NCBI RefSeq assembly: GCF_017255415.1 | Contig: NZ_JAFJZZ010000006.1 | Span: forward strand, 62,001-126,000 | DNA: 64,000 bases | DNA from: Clostridium aminobutyricum | GTDB lineage: Bacteria > Bacillota > Clostridia > Peptostreptococcales > Anaerovoracaceae | Direction: 5' to 3' | Shown here: piece after piece, positions 27,535-36,666 of the stretch | How the letters are laid out: each line of letters opens with the position of its first letter | How positions within the stretch are numbered: position 1 is the stretch's first letter | The notes under the pieces: model-generated | What the model saw: only the letters and a program-made list of their open reading frames with translations | Databases searched by the model: none | Told to the model about the DNA's origin: nothing | Translations under genes and position numbers: made by a program

Positions 27535-28194
27535 TTATTTTCCCTTCGTCAAGCCGCTATTCTTCGTTCGGCTTTTGGCGATAATCGCAATGGCAGGCAC
27601 ACCGATGACAAAAACCACTACCAAATTGGAGATATTGGCTAGTGTGATCTGAATGAACAGCTTCTCTGCAGGCTCCCCATATAAATGGACATCTCCGAAA
27701 TACGCCATCATGCTGCCGACAAACATTCCTACTGCCGACCAGATATATAAACTGAGAATATTGAGTTTCGTGCAAACGCCGTTCAATGGGTCAAACCGCT
27801 TGTCCATGCGAACAAATCCGCCGAAGAAGCCCAGCATAGCCGACATAAATACCCAGCTCCACCAAACGCTTCCGTACATAAACGCATCGTTTAAAGCATG
27901 CCCGATAAATCCGATCAAAAATCCGGCTGCGGGTCCAAAAAATGCACCGAAGATAGGAAGCAATACGATGGCAATTCGAAAAGACGTGTTCGGGCCGATC
28001 GGTATCGCGACTGCCGATAAGGCTGCGTACAGTGCCGCTCCGATTCCAACTGCAACCACCGTCTTTGTGCTCATGCTTTTTCCTCTTTTTTTACTGATAA
28101 GAAATATGATGATGCAAAGAACAACGGCTATGCCAACTGCTATAAGTCCCTGAAGCGTTATGATTGATGTGAAAAAACCTTTGATCCCTTCCAT
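27535..28194 (-). CDS. ECF transporter S component, UPF0397-like
   Basis: About 219 residues from the ATG at 28194 (AGGAG upstream); the longer frame has no start signal. It has about six hydrophobic segments after an N-terminal extra helix. VGIGAALYAALSAVAIPIGPNTSFRIAIVLLPIFGAFFGPAAGFLIGFIGHALNDA carries the pattern of the UPF0397 / riboflavin-type S-component fold. It binds the substrate in the membrane. No riboswitch or vitamin gene lies nearby to name the ligand; candidates in the family range from vitamins to nucleosides. It opens a dedicated S-A-T operon, so it is likely the only user of these ATPases. Confidence 0.82.
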   Translation of the reverse strand: MEGIKGFFTSIITLQGLIAVGIAVVLCIIIFLISKKRGKSMSTKTVVAVGIGAALYAALSAVAIPIGPNTSFRIAIVLLPIFGAFFGPAAGFLIGFIGHALNDAFMYGSVWWSWVFMSAMLGFFGGFVRMDKRFDPLNGVCTKLNILSLYIWSAVGMFVGSMMAYFGDVHLYGEPAEKLFIQITLANISNLVVVFVIGVPAIAIIAKSRTKNSGLTKGK

Positions 28195-28316
28195 GATACT
28201 TTCTCCTTTTCTTTTTTCGTCCTTTTTAAACAATATAGCTAAAAATATGACAGATGAATTCAATCAAAGTATATCACTTGCATCCTTTTAATTCCAGCAA
28301 AACTTGCCGCCTTCTT

Positions 28317-29261
28317 TTAAATAAAGAGGCCCAGCAACTGAATCGCAAGGGGTATGGTTAAGGCAGATAAGGCTGTGCTTAAGAAAAGAATTCGGCTCCC
28401 GAGCACGGGGTCTTGTCCTGCTTGTTCGGCTAGTATAGGTACCATCGCGGCTGTCGGATAACACGCACCTACGATGCAAGTAATCTTGATGAGATCACTC
28501 AGCGGTAACGGCAATACGATCAAAAAGGTGAGAACCGGTAACCATACCAGCTTTACAAGACTGCTTTCTATAATTAATTTGTCTTTCAGAATATCAAAGA
28601 GATTGCTTTTGGATAAAGAGGTACCGATATAAATCATCGCCATCGGGGTCGCAACATTTCCGATATACAGCAAATAGTCATTTAACGGCTGCGGCATGGA
28701 TACATGAAGTCCGCAAAGCAGAAGGCCTGTAATCAATGCGACAATGTTCGGATTCAGCATCAATTTCGCCAGAAACTTACTGACGCTAAGGAAGCCGAAT
28801 TGCGTCTTGTCCTTTTGATTTCTTTTCAGCATTGTAACGCCTAACGTATAGAAATAAAGATTTAACGCAGCATTGTGAGCGAGCATAAACAGAAGTCCTT
28901 TTTCGCCATAAAACAGCAGGGCAATAGGGAACCCCATAAATCCATCATTCGGGCTGGTCATGGCAAACTCAGCCACATTGGCATTTTCTCTTGGAAATTT
29001 TCTTGCCTTACCATATAAATAGGAAATGGCATGATAAAGATACAGAAGCGCCGTGGACAAAACCACAGTAATCAAGAAGTCCATAAATAAGGTTTTTTCC
29101 ATCTCCAATGTACTTATTTTCTGCACCACTAAGCAAGGGTAAGCAAAATAAACAACGAACTTATTCATCGCATGGCTTGTTTCATCGTTGAATATCCGTC
29201 TCTTTGCCAAGAAATACCCTGTCGCCATCAACGCAAATAATACTAAAAAACTTCCGTACAT
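28317..29261 (-). CDS. AEC (auxin efflux carrier) family transporter
   Basis: 314 residues with about ten transmembrane segments in two halves. MYGSFLVLFALMATGYFLAKRRIFND at the N-terminus, FPIALLFYGEKGLLFMLAHN in the middle and CYPTAAMVPILAEQ near the end are typical of bacterial AEC proteins (malate/malonate carriers such as MdcF/MleP relatives). It transports small organic or amino acids. It is about 120 bp upstream of the ECF operon on the same strand, with no metabolic gene beside it to identify the cargo. Confidence 0.85.
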   Translation of the reverse strand: MYGSFLVLFALMATGYFLAKRRIFNDETSHAMNKFVVYFAYPCLVVQKISTLEMEKTLFMDFLITVVLSTALLYLYHAISYLYGKARKFPRENANVAEFAMTSPNDGFMGFPIALLFYGEKGLLFMLAHNAALNLYFYTLGVTMLKRNQKDKTQFGFLSVSKFLAKLMLNPNIVALITGLLLCGLHVSMPQPLNDYLLYIGNVATPMAMIYIGTSLSKSNLFDILKDKLIIESSLVKLVWLPVLTFLIVLPLPLSDLIKITCIVGACYPTAAMVPILAEQAGQDPVLGSRILFLSTALSALTIPLAIQLLGLFI

Positions 29262-29318
29262 GTTTCATCCCTTCATTCTGAGTCTTTTTTCTTTATAAAA
29301 TGTCGAGGTAAATTAGTC

Positions 29319-29340
29319 GGGACTGTCCTTAGACAGTCCC
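29319..29340 (-). terminator. Hairpin after the DUF1846 gene
   Basis: Perfect stem GGGACTGTC / GACAGTCCC with a 4-base loop, six bases past the DUF1846 stop codon. There is no T-run, so it may be an intercistronic hairpin rather than a full terminator. Confidence 0.5.
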
Positions 29341-29346
29341 ATGATT

Positions 29347-30861
29347 TCACCCAAAATATAAATTTGTTGTAACATACTCCGGATCACAAGTCACATCCAG
29401 ACCTAAGGAATTAAGTACTTGTTCATCTTTGTCACTTAAAATCGCCGTACAATGTACCCGGCATCCTTTCAACAGCAATAATTTCTGCATTGCCATTTGT
29501 GCCGCCGGATTTGTTGTGGCAGAGATCGTCAATGCACTCAAAATCTCTTCACAGTTTAAGCTGGAACGATCTTGATTCAAAATATCCGTGCGAAGATACT
29601 GAATGGCTTGCAAGGCGGTATAAGGAATCAACGGCATATCATCTCCGATTCCTGCCAGATTCTTAATCGCATTCAAGATCGCCGCAGCAGAGGCCACCAT
29701 TCTTCTGGAACTTCTTCCGGTAACAAAGCTTCCGTCCGGCATCTCGATAGCCATTACCACGACATTCTCATATCGTTTATCGCAATTGCGCTTTTTCTCT
29801 GCATAATCTCTAGCGGGTTGAACGACAGCACGGTCAGAAGGCTTTACACCGATTTCATCCATCAGCAATTTACACCGCTCCAGCGCATCGCCTTCGATCT
29901 TACCCTTTTTATAATTGCATTCCGCAATAAAGTATCTTCGAATGATTTCCTGTTTTGCCGCTTCCCTACAGACCTCATCCTCCGTAATACCGAATCCTGC
30001 TCTATTAACGCCCATATCGGTAGGGGATTGATACTCGGATTCTTCTCCTGTAATTTTTTCGATAATCCTTTTTACGATAGGGAATACTTCTAAATCCCGA
30101 TTATAGTTTACCGCTTTTTCGCCGTAGGCTTCCAAATGGAAAGAGTCAATCATGTTAACGTCCTTTAAATCTGCGGTGGCGGCTTCATACGCCACATTGA
30201 CCGGATGCTTTAACGGCAGGTTCCAAATAGGGAAGGTTTCAAACTTTGCATAGCGAACCTTTGCCCCAAGTCTGTAATCGTGATAGAGCTGAGAAAGACA
30301 CGTTGCCAATTTGCCGCTTCCTCCTCCGGGTCCCGTTACAACCACAAGGGGTTTTGTTACTTCTATGTAGGGATTGGCACCGTACCCTTCTTCGCTTACA
30401 ATCAAGTCTACATCCGTCGGATATCCCTTTGTGACTTTATGCTTGTACGTTCTTATATCTCTGCGGTTTAATTTATTAATAAACATATCAACAGCCGGCT
30501 GCTCTTCATATCGGGTAACGACTACGCTGTTAATGGCTAAATCATACTTTCTGAATGTATCGATCAAGCGAAGGACTTCTAAATCATAGGTAATCCCAAA
30601 ATCCTGACGCGTTTTATTCGTTGTGATGTCCCCCGCATAGATACATATAATAATCTCTGCGTGGTCACTCATTTTCTGCAATAGCTTTATCTTTGCATTT
30701 TCATCAAATCCGGGCAGTACTCTCATTGCATGCTTATCATGTACTAATTTTCCGCCGAACTCAAGATACAGCCGTTCGCTCTCTCCTGAGTCAATTCGCT
30801 CCAAAATGTGCTTCGATTGTTCCTCAATATACTTTTCTGCACTAAATCCAATTTTATTCAC
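29347..30861 (-). CDS. DUF1846 family protein
   Basis: About 504 residues, normal for this family. It opens with [22 protein letters not shown], the family signature; [21 protein letters not shown] and [22 protein letters not shown] (a P-loop-like glycine-rich stretch near 180) are strongly conserved. The function is not established; the glycine-rich motif suggests nucleotide binding. I prefer the GTG at 30861 because AGAGGT lies 8 bases upstream; the ATG at 30867 sits too close to it. It is cytosolic and has its own promoter. Not obviously linked to its neighbours. Confidence 0.88.
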   Translation of the reverse strand: MNKIGFSAEKYIEEQSKHILERIDSGESERLYLEFGGKLVHDKHAMRVLPGFDENAKIKLLQKMSDHAEIIICIYAGDITTNKTRQDFGITYDLEVLRLIDTFRKYDLAINSVVVTRYEEQPAVDMFINKLNRRDIRTYKHKVTKGYPTDVDLIVSEEGYGANPYIEVTKPLVVVTGPGGGSGKLATCLSQLYHDYRLGAKVRYAKFETFPIWNLPLKHPVNVAYEAATADLKDVNMIDSFHLEAYGEKAVNYNRDLEVFPIVKRIIEKITGEESEYQSPTDMGVNRAGFGITEDEVCREAAKQEIIRRYFIAECNYKKGKIEGDALERCKLLMDEIGVKPSDRAVVQPARDYAEKKRNCDKRYENVVVMAIEMPDGSFVTGRSSRRMVASAAAILNAIKNLAGIGDDMPLIPYTALQAIQYLRTDILNQDRSSLNCEEILSALTISATTNPAAQMAMQKLLLLKGCRVHCTAILSDKDEQVLNSLGLDVTCDPEYVTTNLYFG

Positions 30862-30941
30862 GATCATTACCTCTTTCTATCCTCCATCGAGACCCTCTCT
30901 TGTCCCACTTTGGAGCTTCTTTCTTTTAAACAACAGCGATT

Positions 30942-30970
30942 ATTATATCAGATGTGATAAGCTAAAACAA
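30942..30970 (-). promoter_or_regulatory. Sigma-70-type promoter of the DUF1846 gene
   Basis: Minus strand: -35 TTGTTT (30965-30970), 17-bp spacer, -10 TATAAT (30942-30947), about 75 bp before the start. Confidence 0.55.
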
Positions 30971-31040
30971 TAGGATATTAGCAAGTCGGCAACACATATT
31001 ACAGGATTATAATACAGGTGCCAAATAACTGAGATACAAT

Positions 31041-31077
31041 CAATTAAAAACTACCGGCAAGCGGTAGTTTTTAATTA
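31041..31077. terminator. Terminator of the cobalamin-mutase operon
   Basis: Near-perfect palindrome: AAAAACTACCG, loop GCAAG, CGGTAGTTTTT, with AT tails on both sides. It can act in both directions and closes the minus-strand operon about 115 bp past the aminotransferase stop. Confidence 0.85.
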
Positions 31078-31194
31078 GTATGAGGTTAGTGTAATAATGT
31101 TGAGAAATTTTAATATATGTGCTTTGTTACACAAAAGAACTGTATGGTGAAATGGTTCATACAACTCTTTCGTCTCTTTAAGTTACTTATTCTG

Positions 31195-32346
31195 TTATTT
31201 ATTTAATACTTTTTTCATTCGGTTAATGCCTTCTTGCAGCTTTTCCTCACTGGATGCATAAGAAATTCGGATATACCCTTCTCCGAAGTCTCCGAATGCA
31301 CTGCCCGGTGTCAATACGACCTGAGCTTCTTCAATCAGCTTAGTTGCAAGTTCCACAGAGGTCAATCCGGTGCCTTTGATGTTGACAAAGGCATAAAATG
31401 CGCCTTCCGGCACAATACAGGAAATGCCCTTGATTTCATTCAGTCCTTTTACGAGCAGGTTTCTTCTCTTTTCATATTCAGCAGTCATATAGGCCGTCGT
31501 TTCCTGCTGACCCTTCAGTGCCTGCGCTGCCGCGTATTGAGCCGCTGCATTGACGCTGGACGATAAACTTTCCTGAATCAATATCATAGCATCAATAACA
31601 TTCTTTGGTGCTACCGCATAGCCTACACGCCAGCCAGTCATTGCATGGCTTTTTGAGAAGCTGTTTATTGTAATGGTATGTTCGAACATTCCCGGAAAAG
31701 AAGCAATACTGCAAGCTGTTTTGCCATCAAACACAATTGTGTCATATGGCTCATCAGAAATTACAATCAAATCATGCTTTTTTACTACCTCTGCAATTTC
31801 TTTAAGTTCACTTTCTGATAATACCGCTCCAGTAGGGTTACATGGTGAATTTAACACGATTGCCTTTGTTCTAGGAGTAATTGCTTTTTCTATGTCTTCA
31901 GCTTTAATATGGAAAGCATTTTCCTCTAAACATCCAACCATTACAGCTTTCGCTCCTACTAACATTATCTGACCTATATAGTTTGGAAAACATGGGTCCG
32001 GAAGGATAATTTCATCTCCTGCATCCATTATAACTTGCATAGCAGACATGAGTGACTGGCATGCGCCATTGTTAATCATCACATTTTCTGCCTTTACATC
32101 TATGCCATTTTCCCTTCTCATCTTCTCGGCAATGGCTTCTCTAAGCTCTGGAATACCGGAATTAGGAACATATTTGGTATATCCGTTTTCCAGTGCGAAT
32201 TTCCCTGCCTCGATGACGTTCTGAGGGGTCTCAAAATCCGGCTCCCCAATGCAGAAGCTCACTACGTCGTCATACTTAGCGGCAAGATCAAACATCGCTC
32301 TGATTCCGGAAGCCGGCATCGCTTCTACATGTTTGCTAATATTCAT
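31195..32346 (-). CDS. PLP-dependent aminotransferase class I/II
   Basis: About 383 residues from the ATG at 32346 (GAGGAAA upstream). It has fold-type I features: IGEPDFETPQNV, YVPNSGIPELREAIA, LNSPCNPTGAVLSESEL (Asn-Pro contacting the carboxylate), VISDEPYD, and NSFSKSHAMTGWRVGY with the PLP-binding Lys near 236, plus a C-terminal YIRISYA arginine for the alpha-carboxylate. It is the last gene of the operon transporter-GlmL-mutase-SDR. It would interconvert an amino acid and a 2-oxo acid; substrate unknown. It lies close behind the SDR stop, so it is co-translated with it. A truncated second copy is at 40.2-40.4 kb. Confidence 0.9.
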   Translation of the reverse strand: MNISKHVEAMPASGIRAMFDLAAKYDDVVSFCIGEPDFETPQNVIEAGKFALENGYTKYVPNSGIPELREAIAEKMRRENGIDVKAENVMINNGACQSLMSAMQVIMDAGDEIILPDPCFPNYIGQIMLVGAKAVMVGCLEENAFHIKAEDIEKAITPRTKAIVLNSPCNPTGAVLSESELKEIAEVVKKHDLIVISDEPYDTIVFDGKTACSIASFPGMFEHTITINSFSKSHAMTGWRVGYAVAPKNVIDAMILIQESLSSSVNAAAQYAAAQALKGQQETTAYMTAEYEKRRNLLVKGLNEIKGISCIVPEGAFYAFVNIKGTGLTSVELATKLIEEAQVVLTPGSAFGDFGEGYIRISYASSEEKLQEGINRMKKVLNK

Positions 32347-32374
32347 ACTCTTTTTTCCTCTTTCTTTTCTCTTT

Positions 32375-33142
32375 TTAGCACCAGCCACCGAATGCAGTCC
32401 AGCCGCCGTCTACTTCATAACAGGTTCCTGTCACATAGCTTGCCTCATCCGAAGCAAGGAATAAAACAACATTGGCCACTTCTCGGCCTGTTCCGTAACG
32501 GGCCATCGGTGTTCTTCTGCAAATATCCGCTTCAGAATATCCGCCTGCAATTTGATCTTGATCATCCATAGCGGAACGAATATATGCAGGAGCTACACTG
32601 TTTACACGAACATTATGCTTTCCCCATTCCACGCCAAGAACTTTAGTTAATCCAATAAGACCGGATTTAGAGGAGCTGTAGGCTGCTCTCATTTCCGTGC
32701 AAACAAGTCCGAAGACAGAAGCTATATTGACAATGGATCCCGACTTCTGTTCAATCATATATTTGGCGGCTTCCTGTGCGCAATATAATGAGCCACAAAG
32801 GTTTGTATCAAGCACCGCTTTATAGTCTTCTGCCGATAACTCCGTAGAAGGGGCGATTCGGTTGATTCCTGCGTTATTTACCACAACGTCGATTCTGCCA
32901 TACTTTGCAGTAATATCCGCCATCATGGCTGCCACTGCATCCTTCTTTGAAATGTCACAAGGAAATCCATCTACATCCGCAAACCCCTTTGCTTTAAGTG
33001 CCTCTACCACTCCATTTGTTCTCTCAGCACTTCTGGAATTGATTAATACGATTGCTCCTTCTTCAGCAAAACGCTCTGCAATTGCTTCTCCGATTCCCAT
33101 ACTTGAGCCTGTGATCAGACACACTTTCTTTTCTAAACGCAT
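32375..33142 (-). CDS. Short-chain dehydrogenase/reductase (copy 1)
   Basis: 255 residues from the ATG at 33142, which has GGGAGG upstream; the frame extends to 33241 without a start signal. Classical SDR: TGSSMGIGEAIA, NNAGINRI, SIVNIASVFG (catalytic Ser) and YSSSKSG (Tyr-x3-Lys). C-terminus ends in GGWC. Oxidises or reduces a hydroxyl/keto group with NAD(H) or NADP(H). It lies between the cobalamin mutase and the aminotransferase, so it probably handles an intermediate of that pathway. A second intact copy at 40415-41182 differs at about 17 of 255 residues by eye (about 93 per cent identical). Confidence 0.9.
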   Translation of the reverse strand: MRLEKKVCLITGSSMGIGEAIAERFAEEGAIVLINSRSAERTNGVVEALKAKGFADVDGFPCDISKKDAVAAMMADITAKYGRIDVVVNNAGINRIAPSTELSAEDYKAVLDTNLCGSLYCAQEAAKYMIEQKSGSIVNIASVFGLVCTEMRAAYSSSKSGLIGLTKVLGVEWGKHNVRVNSVAPAYIRSAMDDQDQIAGGYSEADICRRTPMARYGTGREVANVVLFLASDEASYVTGTCYEVDGGWTAFGGWC

Positions 33143-33272
33143 AATTTTACCTCCCGTAATATTAAGTGTTATTAAGTAATAAAATTTATGATTAAAATCA
33201 GGCAGGCGGCGGCACCTATATCGGGTACCGGTCTGCGCCAAATTTTAAATCCAGCCATCATACGAAAACCTT

Positions 33273-35033
33273 TTAGTTTGCACAGATGCAGCTCTTCACA
33301 ACCTTCACTACATCCTGCGCGACATTATCTGCATGAATTCCCATTGCCTTCAGTTCTTTTGAAACGTCTTCTGCCAATTCGTCTCCATCCAGGTCCTCAT
33401 TGAGCAGGCCTCCCATAATGATGCCTACATCCTTCATTCCTCTCTTTTCCATGCCCTCAAGAAGCTCTTTGCCATAGCTGTAGGCAATTCCGTTATAGGT
33501 ACTGATGAGAACGACTTTACTTTCCGTCTCTACAATAGCATCCAGGACTTCAGCTGTAGCCACCGTTGATCCAAGGTCAAAGACTGTCGTTCCTGCTTCC
33601 AGCAAGATTTCTTTAATCACCTGTTTTCCGAATTCATGAACATCGGTGGTCGCTGTAATTACCTTAATGCCTGACAAGGAGTCTCTTAATCCGTCGATTT
33701 GGCATTTGATGGAGTCTGCTTTTGCGGATAAATCCTTAAAGGAGTCCGTCGGTTTTACCGGTATTCTTCCTCTAAGTGCCTCTTTATCGGCTTTTCCAAC
33801 ACCAAAGTATTCTTCAATCTGTGCCGGACCGATGGACTTTATCGCGCCCATTATTTCACCCGGATGCTCCGTATCCACGCCGAGTCCGTCTAATCCATTC
33901 ATGACTCTTTCAAAGAACAGGTTTCCGCAGGCTACCAGCAGATCCTTTTCCGCATTGATTCGATCCCAGTCAAGGTACTCGGCAAAGCAAGGTGCTGCCT
34001 TTAACATCAACTTATCCACGTGCAAATGCGCCGATACCATTTCTTCAACAGTCGGGATTCGAACCGCTTCGCTGACAGGAATCGGTACAACCGCATGACC
34101 GGTAGGAGCGGTCATCTGCGTGATGATATCGCCTAGAACAAAGCTGCCTAATGCGCCTGCATTCACTTCAAAATCATGTCCGAATTCAGTTGTGTTTCCA
34201 TAGGCCATGGAGCCTGGGGTCTTGTATTTATTCAGTTCCCAAATCGCCCGGTTGAAGATGATTCGGTTGATCGGGTTACTGAACAGGTTGCCGTAACAGT
34301 GGGCAAGTCTGCCGCCCATCAGTTCTTCGCAGTAGTACCGTTCTACCTTTGACCAGCCCGCCAAGTTCGCCAGGTCGTTTAACTGACCGCCATACCCATC
34401 ATCCAGATTGGAATGTATCAGTACCCCTATGTCGCTGAACTTACCCATGATGCCCATTGCCTTAATGGTATCAATGGTACGCATTTCTTCTTTGTCCACG
34501 CCCGGCCATTCGTAAGTATAATAGTGGGAGGCATTTCCTATCGTCGTTACCCCGGCCTTTAATGCATTGAGACAGTTCTCCACACCATTTAGGGTGGTAA
34601 TCATGTTATCCCCGCAATGCGGCTGTACCGGTACAATCTGTCCGATTTCTTTCCATTCATCCTCGTTCCGCATCATCAGCCCTGTTCCAACCAACTGACC
34701 TACTCTCATTTCCTCCGGAAGGCCCATCAGCGTATCCAGGCAGAAGCCGAACCGGTCAATGTAGCTGCCTCGCTTTTTCAGTTCCAGGTAAACCTTTTCC
34801 GCACATTCTTTGGTTGTATCCCAGGTATTGTAGCCGATATGAGAATGCTTCATGATGTGGCCGTTTTCCATACATCGCTTCTTGTATTCCCCCTCTGTCT
34901 TACATCCCTGTTCTTTTAAAAATAAGGTTTGCCCTAGTTGGAGATCTTTTGTAAGCTTATCGACTTCCTGTCTAATCGTCTTCATATCAGGCAGATTTTT
35001 AATCTCAAACCGCTTGTTCATCTTAATGTCCAT
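33273..35033 (-). CDS. Single-chain adenosylcobalamin-dependent mutase, substrate unknown
   Basis: 586 residues. Residues about 60-410 look like the TIM-barrel of the glutamate-mutase/2-methyleneglutarate-mutase type (PVQPHCGDNMITTLNG, GVTTIGNASHYYTYE, TAPTGHAVVPIPVSEAVRIPT). Residues about 455-580 are a B12-binding domain with D464-x-H466-x-x-G469 (His is the cobalt ligand), STY at 511-513 where family members usually have SxL, and GG at 541-542. No PLP lysine region or CoA-mutase signature is seen, so an aminomutase or acyl-CoA mutase is less likely. Length and one-chain form recall 2-methyleneglutarate mutase, but no nicotinate-pathway gene is near. The adjacent GlmL-type gene supports radical mutase function. 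Start: AAGGAGG before the ATG. Confidence 0.8.
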   Translation of the reverse strand: MDIKMNKRFEIKNLPDMKTIRQEVDKLTKDLQLGQTLFLKEQGCKTEGEYKKRCMENGHIMKHSHIGYNTWDTTKECAEKVYLELKKRGSYIDRFGFCLDTLMGLPEEMRVGQLVGTGLMMRNEDEWKEIGQIVPVQPHCGDNMITTLNGVENCLNALKAGVTTIGNASHYYTYEWPGVDKEEMRTIDTIKAMGIMGKFSDIGVLIHSNLDDGYGGQLNDLANLAGWSKVERYYCEELMGGRLAHCYGNLFSNPINRIIFNRAIWELNKYKTPGSMAYGNTTEFGHDFEVNAGALGSFVLGDIITQMTAPTGHAVVPIPVSEAVRIPTVEEMVSAHLHVDKLMLKAAPCFAEYLDWDRINAEKDLLVACGNLFFERVMNGLDGLGVDTEHPGEIMGAIKSIGPAQIEEYFGVGKADKEALRGRIPVKPTDSFKDLSAKADSIKCQIDGLRDSLSGIKVITATTDVHEFGKQVIKEILLEAGTTVFDLGSTVATAEVLDAIVETESKVVLISTYNGIAYSYGKELLEGMEKRGMKDVGIIMGGLLNEDLDGDELAEDVSKELKAMGIHADNVAQDVVKVVKSCICAN

Positions 35034-35067
35034 AAATTACCTCCTTATGGCCCTCTCTATCTTGACT

Positions 35068-36477
35068 TTAAATATTCACTAGACTGTTCTTCATGATTTT
35101 CAGTGCTGCTTTAGGGTTTATTTGTCTCAACATTCCCGCTGCGTAGAACACATAATCTCTATCTATCATTAAACGAGCTGTTTCGGGTAATAAGATTTTC
35201 AGCTTATCATCTTGCTCCGTTTTGAACGCTTGCTCCAATATCTCTCTCGGGTGGTGGCTGTTTACAATCGGTCCCCCTGTTCCGATAATCGTTTCAATCG
35301 GTATCAAATTTTTCCCTCGTTGTATTTTCGTGCATATTTTAGAATGTACATTCTCAATATTTCCCGTATGCCTTCTAGTGGCAAACCGGCAGGCGTATTT
35401 GGCAATTTGCTGATCGAATTTCAACTCAGCGTCGCAGGTTTCAGGATCATCCTTAGGCAAAAACTCAATATTTTCAAGCCTCCTGCTAATGGAAACGTTT
35501 ACGTCCTCTTCCGTGATGTGAAGATCAGAAGCTGCATTGGATATGCCTGCCTCCTGAATCGTCAGTCCGCAGGATTCCCTCATTCCAAGGTCCCCTTCCA
35601 CCGTACGCTTTGCAAAAGGTTCTTGGACACCGATCATTTTTGCGCCGTCAACAGCTGTAGAAATACAATAAGTATGAATGTCCGTAGTAGCTCCGCCTAT
35701 ATCTACTATCATAAGCGGCCCCAGTCCCGGCTCTTCTTCACAACCCAGAGACAAAAGTTCTCCGGCTTCAAGAACGGCTGCCGGAGTGGGCATCACGATG
35801 GAATCAAGCTCGGATTTAACTTGTTCCAGACCTTTCATGTTGATTATTCTCTCCAAAAAAATGTTTCGGATTAAGTCCACCGTAGCCTGTGACTCGACGA
35901 GTCCGACATTCGGAATGATATTATTTACAACAAACAGCTCTTTATGCTTTTGATAAAATATAATTTTTATTTCCTTCATGAGCTCACTATTGCCTGCATA
36001 AATAATCGGAATGGCGGTATTAGTCTGTATTCCTCCCAGCATAGCTGCGTTATGCCGTACGATTTGCGTATTGCCTCCTTCATATCCACCGCAAAATAGG
36101 ATAATTTCCATGTTCATGGATTCCATCTCTCTTATATCTGCTTCTGTTAATGCTCCGCTATAAGATTTCAGGATTTTTGCACCTGCGCCAAAGGCCGCAT
36201 TTCTGCCTGCCGTGATGCTCAGCGTCTCTGTCAGTCCGACCACCACCATCCGAAGTCCGCCTGCTGCACTGCTCGTAGCCAGCTTTTTGGAATGTTCAAA
36301 CTGCTTTGTGCCAATCTTTTCTCTGATTTTGTCGTAACAAATATCTAAACCGATCTTTGCATCTGTAGAAACCGTAGAAGGTGTTTTAAACGTATAGATA
36401 ATCCGCCCCTTCTCTAAATCTGCCACCGCGGCTTTTGTAAAAGTACTGCCAAAATCGATTAAAATTGCTGTATCCAT
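35068..36477 (-). CDS. glmL: GlmL/MutL-type mutase-associated ATPase (putative reactivase)
   Basis: 469 residues of the GlmL (MutL) family with an actin-like ATPase fold. Phosphate-1 motif LIDFGSTFTKAAVADL at the N-terminus, VDIGGATTDIHTY (phosphate-2) near 255 and GTGGPIVNS (adenosine) near 400. Known family members are encoded between the subunits of glutamate mutase and related mutases and are thought to act as chaperone-like factors that exchange damaged cobalamin. Here it lies 34 bp upstream of the mutase gene, the same arrangement. Start ATG at 36477 has AAGGAG upstream. It is strong context evidence that the next gene is an active radical mutase. Confidence 0.88.
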   Translation of the reverse strand: MDTAILIDFGSTFTKAAVADLEKGRIIYTFKTPSTVSTDAKIGLDICYDKIREKIGTKQFEHSKKLATSSAAGGLRMVVVGLTETLSITAGRNAAFGAGAKILKSYSGALTEADIREMESMNMEIILFCGGYEGGNTQIVRHNAAMLGGIQTNTAIPIIYAGNSELMKEIKIIFYQKHKELFVVNNIIPNVGLVESQATVDLIRNIFLERIINMKGLEQVKSELDSIVMPTPAAVLEAGELLSLGCEEEPGLGPLMIVDIGGATTDIHTYCISTAVDGAKMIGVQEPFAKRTVEGDLGMRESCGLTIQEAGISNAASDLHITEEDVNVSISRRLENIEFLPKDDPETCDAELKFDQQIAKYACRFATRRHTGNIENVHSKICTKIQRGKNLIPIETIIGTGGPIVNSHHPREILEQAFKTEQDDKLKILLPETARLMIDRDYVFYAAGMLRQINPKAALKIMKNSLVNI

Positions 36478-36579
36478 GTTATGTCTCCTTCTTAAAAAGT
36501 ACTGCTATTTATCTTTTCCAATCTTTCATCAACCGATAAAATGCAGTTCGTCTGGTGCTACAATGGATTCGTATAGACA

Positions 36580-36660
36580 GGAGCGGAGGCAGTTGATGCT
36601 TTCATCAACCGCCTCACACTCCTGTATGTATTGTTTGACACTAGATGGAATCCAGTGTCC
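36580..36660 (-). other. Two hairpins in the transporter-glmL gap
   Basis: Two stem-loops lie in the 189-bp gap: a long stem AGGAG..GAGGC-GTTGATG / CATCAAC-GCCTC..CTCCT (36580-36623) and GACACT / AGTGTC (36638-36660). Neither is followed by a T-run on the minus strand. They may tune expression between transporter and mutase genes or stabilise processed mRNA. Confidence 0.5.
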
Positions 36661-36666
36661 TACTTA

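Noticed and set aside
33273-35033. Methylmalonyl-CoA mutase or PLP-dependent aminomutase.
   Set aside because: No CoA-mutase small/large chain signature, no PLP lysine segment; the GlmL partner and TIM-barrel motifs fit the glutamate/methyleneglutarate mutase type better.
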